A DNA stretch of 64,000 nucleotides from Xiphias gladius. Lineage: Eukaryota > Chordata > Actinopteri > Istiophoriformes > Xiphiidae. Made by a program: the position numbers and the translations under genes. Of this stretch, positions 23,991 through 36,600 are shown piece by piece. The stretch is from positions 24,673,948 through 24,737,947 of the forward strand of contig NC_053403.1 in NCBI RefSeq assembly GCF_016859285.1. Direction: 5' to 3'. Position 1 is the first letter of the stretch. Each line of letters starts with the position of its first letter. The notes beneath the pieces were generated by a model that saw nothing but the letters and a program-made list of their open reading frames with translations, was not told the origin of the DNA and searched no databases.

Positions 23991-24947
23991 TTTCACGGCG
24001 GTTGACATCCTGCTCCAAGCCCATTACCGCCATCTAGTGTCAGGATTACACCCCCATCGGCGCAGACCGGCCACCGGCGGCGCTACAGACCAGCGTAACT
24101 CCGGCCGCGGCCGACGCGCGTTTGAGGACTGGCGGCGTCCTCGCTCGTGTCTGCCGCGTCTTCTCACCGCATCACGGTCAACGTCCTCCTCAAAGTTCAC
24201 AAAAATAAAGGCTGCCGCGGTCATATCTGTCTGGCTTTAGCTGAAATGACCTCTGTCGCCATTTTCTATGCTGTGTGTGTGTCACTCCTCATTTTTCAAA
24301 GTGATTAATGGACTACTCCATTGTTTTGTCTTTTTTTTTCTCCTTCTTGAGGGAAGCTACGGACAGAAGACGACCACGTCCGTGTTTAAACTTGGAGCTT
24401 CTTTTCGGGAATAGAACGAGTCGCCTCATTTGAGGAGCAGACAGCAGCTAGAACAGTGCTCGAAGACTTCAAGGTAAAGTCCATACACTCTCATATCCTA
24501 ACTGCTACCTCTGGACACCTGGAACCTTACATAGACTTGCTTTAAAGTCGGCCATTTCCTTTACACTCTGTCCACGACTCTATTATCTCTGCTCGAGTCA
24601 GTCCTCGGTGTACTGTGGGCCCCGAGGGGCCATAATGACTGGATAGCATGATACTAAGGAACTGGAGTGACCGGACGACAGAGCTATAAGGTTGAAGTGC
24701 GAGAAGAAAAGTCTTGTAGGATGCGTAGGAGGCCAATGAAGTAGTCCCTCAAACGGGTCACGTACTGCGTGTGTTGTTTCGTTTCCTTTTATTTTAGGAA
24801 AGAATGAGATGAAAGTCCATCAGTAGGATTCAGTTCCATGTGGGATTTATGCTTTCGTGAGGAATCGCAGAACTGTATTCTTTCTCTTTTCCTTTTATGT
24901 GGGTTGTGCGTTTGGAACAAGCTTTGCGTTTTTTCCCGTTTTTACAG

Positions 24948-25184
24948 TGATGAGATCCTTGGTAACTTTAGAAATCCGAATGCAGGCACTGCAAAGAGCG
25001 CTCGAGTCCCACGAATCCTAGTCGGACTGGCCACCGGCGATGTGGGCCCCCTGGACCGTCAGACGATGCGCGGAGTTTGTCCCGGCCCTCTCCGTGTACC
25101 TGTCGCTCAGCGTGTTCTGGGACTGGACTCTCTGGCCGATCACGCGAATAACAAGAATCTGTCCTTCTTTTTAAAGACAGACAG
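24948..25184 (+). ncRNA. Putative exon of an unannotated plus-strand transcript
   Basis: A strong acceptor (TTTTTTCCCGTTTTTACAG) precedes 24948 and a good donor (ACAG/GTTAGT) follows 25184. An upstream donor (CTTCAAG/GTAAAGT) follows 24473, which suggests a two-exon-plus transcript divergent from rpf2. The exon is GC-rich. Frames are open in part (one frame gives MRSLVTLEIRMQALQRALES before a stop) but match no family I know. It could be a divergent lncRNA or chance. Confidence 0.22.
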
Positions 25185-27451
25185 GTTAGTATACAGTTAC
25201 TGCTCGGCCCTTTACACACAGGTGTGAAAAGCGAAACGAATCTGCTTCAGTGCTTCTAACACACCAACGGTCAAAAGGTCAGCTGCGAACCGGGACTACG
25301 GCAGCCGAGCGGGAAAACGCCGCTAAAAGTGTCGCGGAGTCTGGAGAGGAGTGGACACTGTCCACGCGAAAGAGTCGAGGCCGTGTTGGTCGTCTCTAGC
25401 GGAAACACTTCGGGGGACAGTGGTTTTAAAAATGAACCCCTGCCTCCAATTGGCATCACTGAGAGGGACGAGTGCACTCACTGACCATCAGGTGGTAGCA
25501 CGTCCTGCCCCGTGAAAACGAGATGGCGCGACGTCCTGACAGGAAGTCTTCCTCAGTCGCTTCCAACCTCTGCTCACCTGCGTTTCAGGAGCAAATACTG
25601 TGCTTTTTACGTGCGCTGAAGAACGAGGTTTCACATCCAAAATCAATTCTCCGTTCGTGAATGTGTGTTTTATTATAGACTCACTGTTATACCTGAATCA
25701 GCTCAACAGTATAAAATGCTTATGGAATAATAATCCAAAAATATAATACCGCTGCCATTCTGCCGTCTACTGACTACGTTTACTTTGGATATTTCTTTTT
25801 AAATCAGTGTCTTTTTATTGAACAACTGAACAGCATGTATTTGCACAGCGCATGGAGCAAATTAAAAAAAAGTGGCAAAACAAGAAGACAGGACGCAAAG
25901 GGCAAATAACGAGAGCTAAGAGGGTGGATACTTAAAGATGAAAACTGAGTCACATGCCCAGTTTTTTCTGCCTCTCAAATTCTCCAAAAGTCTCACAAAG
26001 TTTCAAAAAATCTCAAGCCCAATTTTTAAAACTGTCTCACATTATTTCAGAATCTCACGGTCATGCTTTTTCTCTGTATTCATGAATATTTGTTTCATAA
26101 TGTCTTAGTGCTCAACACTCTGGGTCTCCATGCGTTTCGGGTTCAGAGGGAAATACAGCCCTTTACTACACTTCATCTGCCAGAAATAGTCTGCAGTTAC
26201 TTGACAGACCTTTATATTTTTTCAAATATTTGCTAACAGCAATTTTTTCCCAACAGCAGCAGTGAAAAAGAGCAGTCGAACCACCTACGAGCCGTTGCTA
26301 CAAACCAGGCTCGGGCTTGGGGTTCAAAGACAAATTTATTCATGTAATTAAGGAGAAAAATAATATGAAGTGTGGAGATACTGATGTAGTCAGTAATGTG
26401 AGGCATGTATGGATGAATCAAAGAGTGTGTGTAAGCGCGGTAGCAGGAGCGAGCCCGAACCAAATGACGAAGAGGTGGAGGCCACGAGGACAGGCCGAAG
26501 GTGCCCAGCGAGAGAGCGCCGCCCTTTCGTGCAGCCGGAGCCACGCAGGAAGCCACAGCGGGTGTGGTCTGGTGCTGTGAAGAACAGCTATTTACGGTCA
26601 TTTATTTCATAAAAGTATTAAAAGTAAAAGCACTTGTGGTGTTGTATCATTAGATTACTGTTACTGCTGCTTAAATGTGTGAGCTGCATTTTGCTGCTGT
26701 AGTTGGTTGAGGTGAGGCTGATATGGATTCATTGACTAATCAGTCAGCGTCACGGCCAAACCTCGAACATGAAGCCAAAGGAGCCCAAGCGACTCCACAA
26801 AAATGGGATTCAAACCCGAAACCCTTAAAGCACATATCTGTGTGTAAACTGGAAAGTGCCACTTACACATTCATGCCCAATAATGAAACATATGACACTC
26901 ATTTTTTTGCAGAATGAGTAAGTTTGCTTTTCATACTTTAATAAAAGAAACTTTTTAGCTTGTTAGTCGTCAGACTAAAGGGCATGTTGGGGGGGGGGGG
27001 TGGCAGCTAATGACAGGTGCTGTCCAGTTGCGTTGTGGCATCCACAGACTCCAAAGCTGGACCCACATTAGGGACTACGAGTCAGGATATCTTGGCCTCT
27101 GCTGCTTTGATTCGGATTGTTCTTTTTTCATCCGTCCCTCACAACTGGTCCAAGTGGGACAGAAGTGACATTCTGGAATCCCTGCAGCGCCCTATTAACA
27201 GCCAGTCATTGCACCACTGTTACAGTCCGATCCCATCCTGCACACACGTGGGCTCAGCTTTCCTTCTAGCCACATGGCTCATTGTACGTCAGTGAATGGA
27301 ATAGTGGAGTCATCATGTCTTTATCTCTGTATTGTTTAAACCATGTAGACTTTGTATGAGTATTCTTACATTTATAGCAGATTCATGATTTTTTTTTTCC
27401 CCCCCATTGGTTGAGTCAGTTTTAAAAAAAAAAAGAAAAAAGAAAAGTTCA

Positions 27452-27457
27452 AATAAA
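27452..27457 (+). terminator. Possible plus-strand poly(A) signal
   Basis: AATAAA on the plus strand, only about 35 bases from the amd1 signal on the other strand. It could end a plus-strand transcript convergent with amd1, but it sits in an A-rich low-complexity stretch and may be chance. Confidence 0.2.
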
Positions 27458-27489
27458 GAAACACAGCATTTGCACAGATAAGTATCTTT

Positions 27490-27495
27490 TTTATT
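27490..27495 (-). terminator. amd1: amd1 poly(A) signal (inferred)
   Basis: AATAAA on the minus strand, about 3.0 kb past the amd1 stop codon and just before the sequence becomes intergenic. It is the best candidate for the distal 3' end. Confidence 0.45.
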
Positions 27496-28637
27496 TAAGC
27501 ATCAAGCTCGTAGCACAGATATATTTAGCACATCTTGACCATCCAAAGAACAGCAAAAGAAAGAATTAGAACAGCAAAGTTTCTCCTTCAGTACATCCCG
27601 ATACATCCTGCACCTGCACCCTCTCTCACCTGGGGGAGGCTTTTACTTTCGCTTCCTCTGCCAGTTTTCATTAGGTTCACAAAGGAAAGTGAAAGAATAA
27701 GAAAGAATACATGATTCATTCAACTTTGAAAAAGGTCATCCCTTAACTTCCTAACAAACTAGTTTTGAACATTGGGTTTATAACAAAACATTTGGATTTT
27801 AAAAAAAAAAAAAAAAAAAAAAAGGAAGATTGGTCCGCAGCAAAAATACAAAATATTTTTTTGTATAAAATTCTCTTGCCATTCAACTGCAAAAATGCGT
27901 TTTGAGTTCACAGTATAAAAATAAAAACAAAGTCGCAATGATCCACACCAACAAGGCTAAAATGTACTTAATCCAAGAACAGTTAGCATGAAACTGCTTC
28001 AGTATTTTTGACCAGTGCTAGTTTAAATTCTCAAAAGAAAAAAAGACCACAGTTGTGGCAGATCGCCTACGTCATTTGACAGTCAGTTGGGTCGTTCATG
28101 TAAGAGCAGAGATTGGTCCTCAGGAAAAGAATGAAACCACTCCAAAAAGCCATGATAGACAAACTAGAGGGAAACTATTCCAAGTGCCACTTCCTACACG
28201 AACTGTTCCAACTTGCACGCTGAGTGCCTTAGGTGATCAGCGCACTGTTATAGGTGTTGATGCAATCAACGCGGATACTTGGGGGAACAGAATGTACTGC
28301 ACCGCAGGGCTGAAAGCAGGTTAAGACTCCCGCCGTGTCTTCTCCAGTTCAAAATTCAAACTGCATTCCCTGGCAGGAGAAGAACCGCGAACACCACTCG
28401 GCTGAACGGCAGGCGGAGAACACAAACCTTGGACGTTTGACACGAAGTAATAAATAAGAAACCTAACCCGCTTTCAGCACGTGTCCACAACTTGAAATAA
28501 GATTAATTACAAGTTAACCCGACCCCTTTAGGAAAGAGTCCCCGCCTACCCGAAACACATCAGGATGCGGCAGCTCCAATTACGCTTTCAGCTGGTAAAA
28601 CGAGGAAGGTGAAGCACACAGACCTACTGATAAAAAG

Positions 28638-28660
28638 AAAAAAAAAAAAAAAAAAAAAAA
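28638..28660. repeat. Poly(A) tract
   Basis: A run of more than 20 A on the plus strand, so poly(U) in the amd1 mRNA sense. A second similar run lies at 28789-28812 and a third at 27800-27824. Confidence 0.85.
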
Positions 28661-30488
28661 GGGAGGAAGAGACTTCGCTACACTACACTGTTAAGCAACA
28701 CGGCACTAGTAGTCACATGCACCACAGTGTCACAGGATTTTCCCCCTCAATGAACAAAGGGCACTGATCCAAACAAAAAGGAGGAGGAAAAAAAAAAAAA
28801 AAAAAAAAAAAACTGCTAGGGGAGTCACATTTTCGACCGATTCACTGCAAAAAATGTCTGGACACAATAAATTTAATAAAATGGCAGTTTATGCAGCGGT
28901 TACATGTGGAATGATCCGGGATCACCCTGGCATGCTCAGACCGGTGGGCCTCTATTGTGCGTTTACAGATTTCTGTATGGGGCGGAAAGAGACAGAGAGA
29001 GGATGGATATTATGTGGGAAAAAGAAAAATGCTTTGCTGGGCAACTAAGCAAAAAGTGTCTGATTCATTATTTCCCATTCAGAACGGGGCGCAGGCGTAG
29101 CCAGGAGGACCCACTCTCGTTATGACACGGTTCTGGGGCCAGCTGACAGTCTGACTCTGGCAGGGGGAGACCTGCTGCGAGCTGGACAATGGCTGGTCAG
29201 CAGAGGGCATTGTGAGCGCTCTGTGTGTGGGGTGGGGGGGTGCGGGTGTGCTCTCCTGGAGTCGTACATTCGGCTCAAACCAGGTCCAGGCTTTTCTCTA
29301 GAGACGTGTACATTCGAAAGACGGGTGGACAGGCCACTTCAAATGGACTGTGCTACATTCAGTCTGAACATTTTCCATTTAACCAATTCATGTGAATGTG
29401 GAAAAATCGCAGTGCTGAATATGTGTGTGTGTGGACGACACCCAGAAGCTTCTTATAGATACAGCACGCCGTAAAACAAAGACGCCTGGGTGCAAAAAAG
29501 TGCGCATACCGAATGTCTTAAATGATTAATGTATACACACACATTTTCCAGGTATACAACTTTAAAAGCTCGTCTGCTTGGGTAAACACAAAGACTATAT
29601 GATTGTCCAGGTGGAGGAGCACAAACGACTGAATGCATGCAAGTGTTGGGAACCAATTTGAGCACCGCCTCAAAGCCCAGCAAAGCAGAGATCTGCTCTA
29701 GTGCAGTTTACAGTAACCGAAGACCACACCGACCAATAAGCTGCAAAACCCTTCATCCGACAGTGCGACATTAAACAGCAAGTATGGCATTTGTTTTCAA
29801 CGAAACTGAAGTACGTTCTGGAAATTCAACAACGAGAAGAATGGCCAAAAGCTCACCATGACTTATACATTCAATAAGACTTGAGACAAAAGGTTTGTCT
29901 TATTTTTGTACCATGAGTAAACAGGTTTTTAAAGTGCACTCAATAACTGGTAGTGATTCGTTAACACCAATTGTAACATCGGAAAGCAAACCAGTCGGGT
30001 TGAATTTGAGATTTTATAAAAGACAAACTGAGTCGAGCTCATAAAGAGGCAAACTGATCTGAGCATGTCAGGGCCCTGGCCTAGTGCGGGCGGAAGCCTT
30101 GTCTGTGGGGGATGAGGGGGGAGACCTGCAGGAAGGGACCATTGTACTGGGCACAGGTGGACAGCCTCAAACAGAGCGTGTTTAATTCCTCTACATGCAC
30201 TTCAAGATCACAGCAAGAGTGAGCTAGAATATCGAAACAGAGAAAAGAGCTTTCATGCAAGAGATCTAAGTCACAGGTACAACAATGCAAACAACTCAAA
30301 CTGGAGGTTAAACTAGGGCTCGCGACTGCGTCAGCACCAGGAGATCCTGAACGACGACAGCAGCGCGAGGGGAGGAGGAGGGGGGAGGGGGAGGACGACA
30401 AGCTCTCTACTGGGGGGTGAGGCCGGCTGCAGGGGGGTAGTCCCGGGCGGCTGCCTTTCTTTTTACGCCTCTTCTTCATCCTCAACCC

Positions 30489-30632
30489 TCAGCTCTGCTG
30501 GTTCTGCTGACGGTTCTTGGCGTAACTTGTGAAGACAAAATTGTAATCATTGAATTGAGCCAACTGGCGGTCGAGACGCTTGTAGCCCTCAAGTTTCTGG
30601 GCAGAAGAAAAGACACTGCGACATTTGGAGCT
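30489..30632 (-). CDS. amd1: amd1 coding exon 9 (last)
   Basis: Encodes [20 protein letters not shown], then [21 protein letters not shown] and TGA at 30489-30491. The acceptor is CTGCAG. Confidence 0.96.
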   Translation of the reverse strand, partial: SSKCRSVFSSAQKLEGYKRLDRQLAQFNDYNFVFTSYAKNRQQNQQS

Positions 30633-33600
30633 CTGCAGGGGCAAACAGACGGGGGGAGGAAAAAAAATGTACTCAGTGACACTTTCAATTAAAATCACAG
30701 TAAGTAAAAACAAGGTTGTGATTTATACATACCTGATTGACAAAAAGGGTAGTCACAAATTTTCCTGGCTTGAACACCTCCACCACCTTCCTAACCAAAT
30801 CATCATATGACGTCTGGGAGAGGTTGGTTTCGAAACTGACGTAGGAGAACTCCGGCTCGGGGGTGATGTGGATGGTCCAGTAAGTTCCCTACAGAAGACA
30901 ACAAGCAGAGCCGCATTACAGAAATGTTCAAATAATTGCTTAGATGTAGAAATGAGAGAACAAGGAAGCGGCACTCACGTCAGTCTTCATTCCATTCATT
31001 GAGTATCCACAAGGGTTGAACATTGTGGCATCGATCACAGAACCTGGTATCAGGTCACGAATTCCACTCATCTGCAAAAAGGGATCAAGAAAAGTGTCCA
31101 CATCAATTCACGCTTTCCATGTCTGCTCATGTCCAACTGCTAGCCCAACCAGAGGTGTGCTGAAGACTGCTGAGCCAAATAAAAACACACACGTTGACCA
31201 TAAGAGCTACCTACACGAGTGACATCACTTGCAGAAACACCATCTTTCATATAGAACTGGTCCATAATGGCTGGATCAAGATCACTCATCAGAACTTCCA
31301 GTGTCTGATCTGCATGCTTGTTTTCCCAGTACTCTGGCAAGTCCAGGGTAAACAGGTACCTGTGGGTGATGCAAACCGAATGGTTATTTATGTCTACAAC
31401 CAAATACGGTGGATACAGAGACTTAACAAGACTGTAGAAAAGGTCCCGAACAAGCTTTCATTTTAAATAAATACCAAGAGAACAGACGTGACCTTTTTAC
31501 TTCCGTCTCATGATTGTACTAGATGCAGCAATTATCTGTGCTAAAAAGCAAAATGTCACCTAGCAATATCCTGCTATGGCTGAAAGTCTCCAATAACACA
31601 AGACACTGCTACCAGCTGCCTTTTTGACTATCTATGTTATACATTTGTCAATACAACATTTTTCAAGGATAAAATTATTGGAGAACATAATTCAGTATTC
31701 ATTCCTGCAACATAAATGCCCACTCAAATTAGCGATATTGTGTAGAAAATACATTAAGTTTCAACCAGTAAAGGGAAACTGCGTGATGCTTACCAGCAGT
31801 CAGAGTTCAAACGCCCCATACAGTAGGCTGCACCATCTGGACGAAGCAAAAAGATAGATCATCGTTTTGAGTTGCCCTTATGGTTACGGTTGGCAGGGAA
31901 TCTCAAATATGGAATTGCATGCATTGTCTAGTGAATTTATAGAGGCCAAGGACATTTTTCAACCTTTCTAGACACAAACACAACACAAATGCTAGAGATC
32001 AAATCAAAAAGGAGGCACAGCATCATTTCTCATGGTTTACCAAGTTAAATTTAAAGACTGCATTAATAACCCATAAAATGCAATTTCTGGAGTCTCCAGT
32101 TTCATGGTCTTACTGGCCAAAGTATGAAACTAATGAATGAAAACATAAGCATGACCAATAAGCATGAAAAAGCCCGTAATTATTTACAAAGTGCATGAAT
32201 TTAGTGAGGCAGCAAGGTGGTGCAGTGGTTAGCATTGTCACCTCGCAGCAAGAAGGTTTGAACCCAGAACCTTCCTGTGTGGAGTTTGCATGTTCTCCCT
32301 GTGCCTGTGTGGGATTCCTCCGGGTACTCCAGCTACCTCCCACAGTCCAAGGACATGCAGGTTAGGCTAACTGGCCACTCCAAATTTCCCGTAGGTGTGA
32401 ATGGTGTATGGTTCTATCTGTGATACACTGGCGACCTGTCCAGGGTATACCTTATACTCTTGCCCAATGTCACCTGGGATTGCCTCCAACCCCCCTGCAA
32501 CACCCACAAGCTAAGCGTTATAGCTAATGGTTGGATGGCTGGATGGATGGATGAATTTATTGAAAATTGTGTCAGTAATTCCTAGCAGAATGTTAAAATA
32601 ATAATTAATCGTAATAATAAAACGTATTAAATCATTAAACATGACCTGGGCCTGATAAAGAACAGAAAATGGATGGATGAATGGATTAACCAATTAATTT
32701 AAGGTCCATATATATATTACATAACGTCATAGGTCTGGAACAATAGTACTGGGCTGTTTCACGTCAGTTTTTGCAAAAATGGCAAAAAATAAATAAATAA
32801 ATAAATAAATAAAAATAAAATTTTACCAACATTGCTGCCTTAAAAAATTAACAAGATTAGTAAAAGTTTTGTATTTTTTTTTAACCTTGTAATACATTTG
32901 AGGAAACCAATCAATGCTTTTTATAGCTTTTCAAGACCTGCAGATACCCTCCCTCTGTTTCTTAAAAATACATTTTCAGACAAGTTTCTTAAGATGGATA
33001 AACAAGAATGACAAAATGGATGCGTTACATACTTGGGAAAATCTGGCTGAGAAAGTCCACTTCCTCCTGGAAGTTTCGATGAGGGAACTCTTGATGGGTT
33101 GGCTTCATAAAGTTCTTGCGGGAGTAGAAGAAATTCTGAAAAACAGTGTCTGATCAGTCCCATAATCATGCACCAGCTACAAGCATGGCATAACAGGGTT
33201 TTCCCTGAGTTTCTGGATGGTCGAAGCGCCATGTTAGCTTGATGGTGGTAGTGGTGAGGGGGGGCTTGGTAAGGTTGTGAGGAGTTTGGACATTGTGCAT
33301 TGTGGAAATATGCATTTTCACATCACTTTGGACCACTATCATTACAATATTTATAAAAACAACACAGACTGTTGTTCTTCCACATTAATAGACATTAGCA
33401 AGAAGAAAAGAAAACAAATCTGAAGACTGAAGTGAGCGCTATGTCCCGAAGTAATCCTTCCTATTTTTGTGAGCGATCACACTGTGCGCCGTTCAAAAAA
33501 TACTATTGGTAAACAAGAGTTATCGTGAACGGACTTGAACCGCAATTTTTTTCATCCTCCCATATTCCCTTGACAGTGTAACAGAGTTTGGCTGCTTAAC

Positions 33601-36600
33601 AAAACTTTGTTCGGTTGGACCTCTGTAGTCTTTCCCAGACTTTCCCACTTTCCCAGTGGCCACTAGTCAGCTGACTGAGTTACAGCAGCAAGTCCGTTCC
33701 TCTCTCACATTATTATTTTCTCTGACAGTTCACATTTTTCAAGCTTCAGTCTTTCTGACCTCATCATCTTTTAGACAGCTGTTAATTCTTGACTGTTTGA
33801 CAGATTTTCTCCCAGGTTCATTCCTGATGTAAAGATGTCAGGAGACTAAGAACTTTTTTTCACCCATGAAAACAAGTCATGAATTTATTTCCTCAGTGGC
33901 TAACAGAACATGTTACACCAGACTTCAGAAACTCTTGCAGGTTAAACTGGACTAACCAGACACTTTCAAGGCTGATCAACTCCGAAAGACTCACTATAGA
34001 CGGACTCAAAAACAATCACTAGCCTAGCAACATAGGAAGGCCACAGATAACCCATAATGCAACACTCTGTGATAGACCGTAGTTACACTAGTGATCTCCA
34101 TTCAAAAAGAATATCTGTTGTCATGAATGAACACATAATTGTCTTGTCCTGAAATAGAAGACAACCCCCACTTTTTTAAAGTTTCAGAAAAAAATATTCA
34201 GTTATATGAGGACCAGTATGGTATCCTCCCTCTCCAGAGAGCTAGAGAACTCTAGTTTTTTCTGTTCATTTGGTGTAGGCGCTGCACCTAAGTTTTATAA
34301 TAGTAGGAGAAAACCTTGTATAAGAAGTGCAGAAATCATGATATTTTGAGTTTCAGTGTTCACATGTACATATTTATTTTAAATATATGCAACTAATATA
34401 TATGTCCAACCTCAATGGCATCAAAGCCGCAGTACTCCCTGGCGAGTTCCAGCAGAGGCACCAGTGCTTGCAGCAAGAGGGTGGTTCCGCATGTCTTCAA
34501 AATGAAACGTCTCTTGGAGACAAACATGCTACTCTCACTGTGGAGGGGGGAAAAAACAACACAATAAAGGCATGAAACATATGTACCTAACTGTAGAAAT
34601 AATTTCAGTACAGAAGTATTTGGACAGTAACCCAATTTTCATTATTCTGCCTCTGTACACCACCACAATGGATTTGAAAAAAAAAGCCATCAAGATGTGA
34701 TTGAAGTGTAGACTTTCAGCTTTTATTCAAGGGGTTTAACAAATAAAACAAACCTAATCAGACAGATGGCAGAAACCTTAGTATAGGCCATTCAAAAGAA
34801 GGACTGCACTGGTGAGCTCAGCAACATCAAAAAGCCTGGAAGACCATGGAAGACAACTGAAGTGGGTGATTGCAAGAGAGAAAAACCCCTTCACAACATC
34901 TAGTCAGGTCAAGAAAAATTTCGAAGAGGCAGGTGTTTCATTGTCAAAGTCTACAATCAAGAGACACCTTCATGAATGTAAATACAGAGGGTTTATCACA
35001 AGGTCACTCAAGAACAGAAAGGCCAGATTAGACTTTGCCAGAAAAATTTAAAAAAAAAAAACCCATGCTCAGTTCTGGAACAAGATGCTTTGTACAACTG
35101 CAACCAGGATGAACTTGTACCAGAATGATGGGAAGAGAAGAGTATGGAGAAGGAAAAGAATGGCTCATGATCCAAAGCCACCACATCGTCTGTCAAACAA
35201 GATGGAGGCAGTGTTATGGAATGGGCATCTATGGGTGCCAATGGAACTGGGTCACTGGTGTTTATTGATAGTGTGACTGCTGTTAGAAGTAGCAGGATGC
35301 ATTCTGAAGTGTATAGTTCTATATTGTCTGCTCAGGTTCAGCCAAATGCTGTAAAAGTGATAGGACAGTGCTTCACATTCCAGATGAATAATGACCCAAA
35401 ACATACAGCAAAAGCAACCCTAGAGCTTCTCAAGGCAAAGAAATGGAATATTCTCCAATGGCCAAGTCAGTCATCTGACCTCAACCCAACTGAGGATGCT
35501 TTTCATGTAGTGAAGCCAAAACTGAGGGCAGAAAGACCCACAAACAAGCAGCAACTGAAGATGACTGCAGTAAAGGCGTGGAAAAGCATCTCAAGGGAGG
35601 AAACCCAGTTTTTGGTGATGTCCATGGGTTCCAGACTTCAGGCAGTCATGACTGCAAAGGATTTTCATCCAAGTATTAAAAATAATCCTTATATTTATAA
35701 TTATGTTTGTCCAATTACGTTTGAGCTTCTGAAAATGAGGGACTATGTATAAAAATGGTAGTAATTCCTGAATGGTTAATGTGATTTTTTTTTTTTTTTT
35801 TTAAATCCCTTGAATTAAAGCTGAAACTCTGAACTTCAGTCACATCTTAATGTTTGGTTAGGTGGTTCTCCTTCAACCCATGTACTGCTCTACCCTTTGA
35901 AATATACATGTAAACATCAGGCAAACAGCCTCTGCCACTGTAGGTGGTGTAACTTGTTTTTACTTGGCACGCAGGTGCTTTAACCACATGGCAGAGCAGT
36001 AATTACAGCGGATGTACTTTTTAACAACTTTGAAAAAGTGGTATTAAAATAATCTTTTAGGTGGGATATCCCACCCATCTAATACCAAAGTTGGTTTTAA
36101 GAAATAAAATCATAAAAATAAAGCACCCCCCCCCCCATACTAATTCACCTTAGTTATGTGTAATTTGAAATTTATTGCTTTCAGTCTGTATTAGACTCTA
36201 GGTGAGGGGAGAAATGGAAAACAACTGTGGGTAACTGGTCTCATAGCAGCCTCCAGTGTCATCCTGAGCCCATCAACTCTTTAAAATACTGTTGAAGCAG
36301 GATTTTCTTGAAACTTTTACACTTGTTACATCCCCCCTTTGGATATAATATATACAATAAGACTATGCAGCATATAATGCATGTGCCCATAGGTCTCGTC
36401 TCATCACCTGAGACAGAGACTGAACTGTAAATGACAAGCGGCCTACAGGTGACCGTTGTCCAATCCTGTCTGCCTTCTAATCAGTGATCAGAAGGAAAAC
36501 AGAGGAAACATTATGTAAGTAAAGACCTAGCACTCACCTGAGTATATAAGCTTCCTGCTTGTCAGTCTTTGTCACACTTATGATCAAACAGTGCACATTC

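Larger units (their letters stand above)
23991..27479. other. rpf2-amd1 intergenic region
   Basis: No recognisable protein-coding gene is seen here. In human, GTF3C6 occupies this position, and none of its conserved segments is visible. 24.0-25.6 kb is CpG-rich with plus-strand splice-like signals (donor after 24473, acceptor before 24948, donor after 25184). 25.8-27.0 kb is AT-richer and repeat-like with a GC-rich island at 26420-26580. A minus-strand AATAAA lies at 25814-25819 and a plus-strand one at 27452-27457. Confidence 0.5.
27480..30488 (-). other. amd1: amd1 3' UTR (inferred)
   Basis: The region between the amd1 stop and the minus-strand AATAAA at 27490-27495 has no other gene. Mammalian AMD1 also has a long 3' UTR with alternative poly(A) sites. 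In mRNA sense it contains a C/U-rich block 95-130 nt after the stop (30360-30395) and three long poly(U) tracts (27800-27824, 28638-28660, 28789-28812). Its full length is an inference. Confidence 0.55.
34606..35855 (+). mobile_element. Tc1/mariner transposon, copy 2 (defective)
   Basis: The left end CAGTACAGAAGTATTTGGAC is followed by TGCCTCTGTACACCACCACA. The inner repeat (GACTTTCAGCTTTTATTCAA) is inverted at about 35800-35850, but the outer part of the right repeat is missing. The transposase lies in two open pieces: 34812-35051, with the helix-turn-helix DNA-binding part, and 35216-35752, with NNDPKHT and SSDLNPTED of the DDE domain. The usual SPD motif is SSD here. The pieces are separated by a frame break at an A-run near 35050. 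It sits in amd1 intron 2, antisense to the gene. It is closely similar to copy 1 at 16763 but not identical. Confidence 0.92.

Noticed and set aside
30081..30485. 134-codon minus-strand frame in the amd1 3' UTR
   Set aside because: Low-complexity Ser/Pro/Arg sequence from a C-rich 3' UTR block, located after the amd1 stop.
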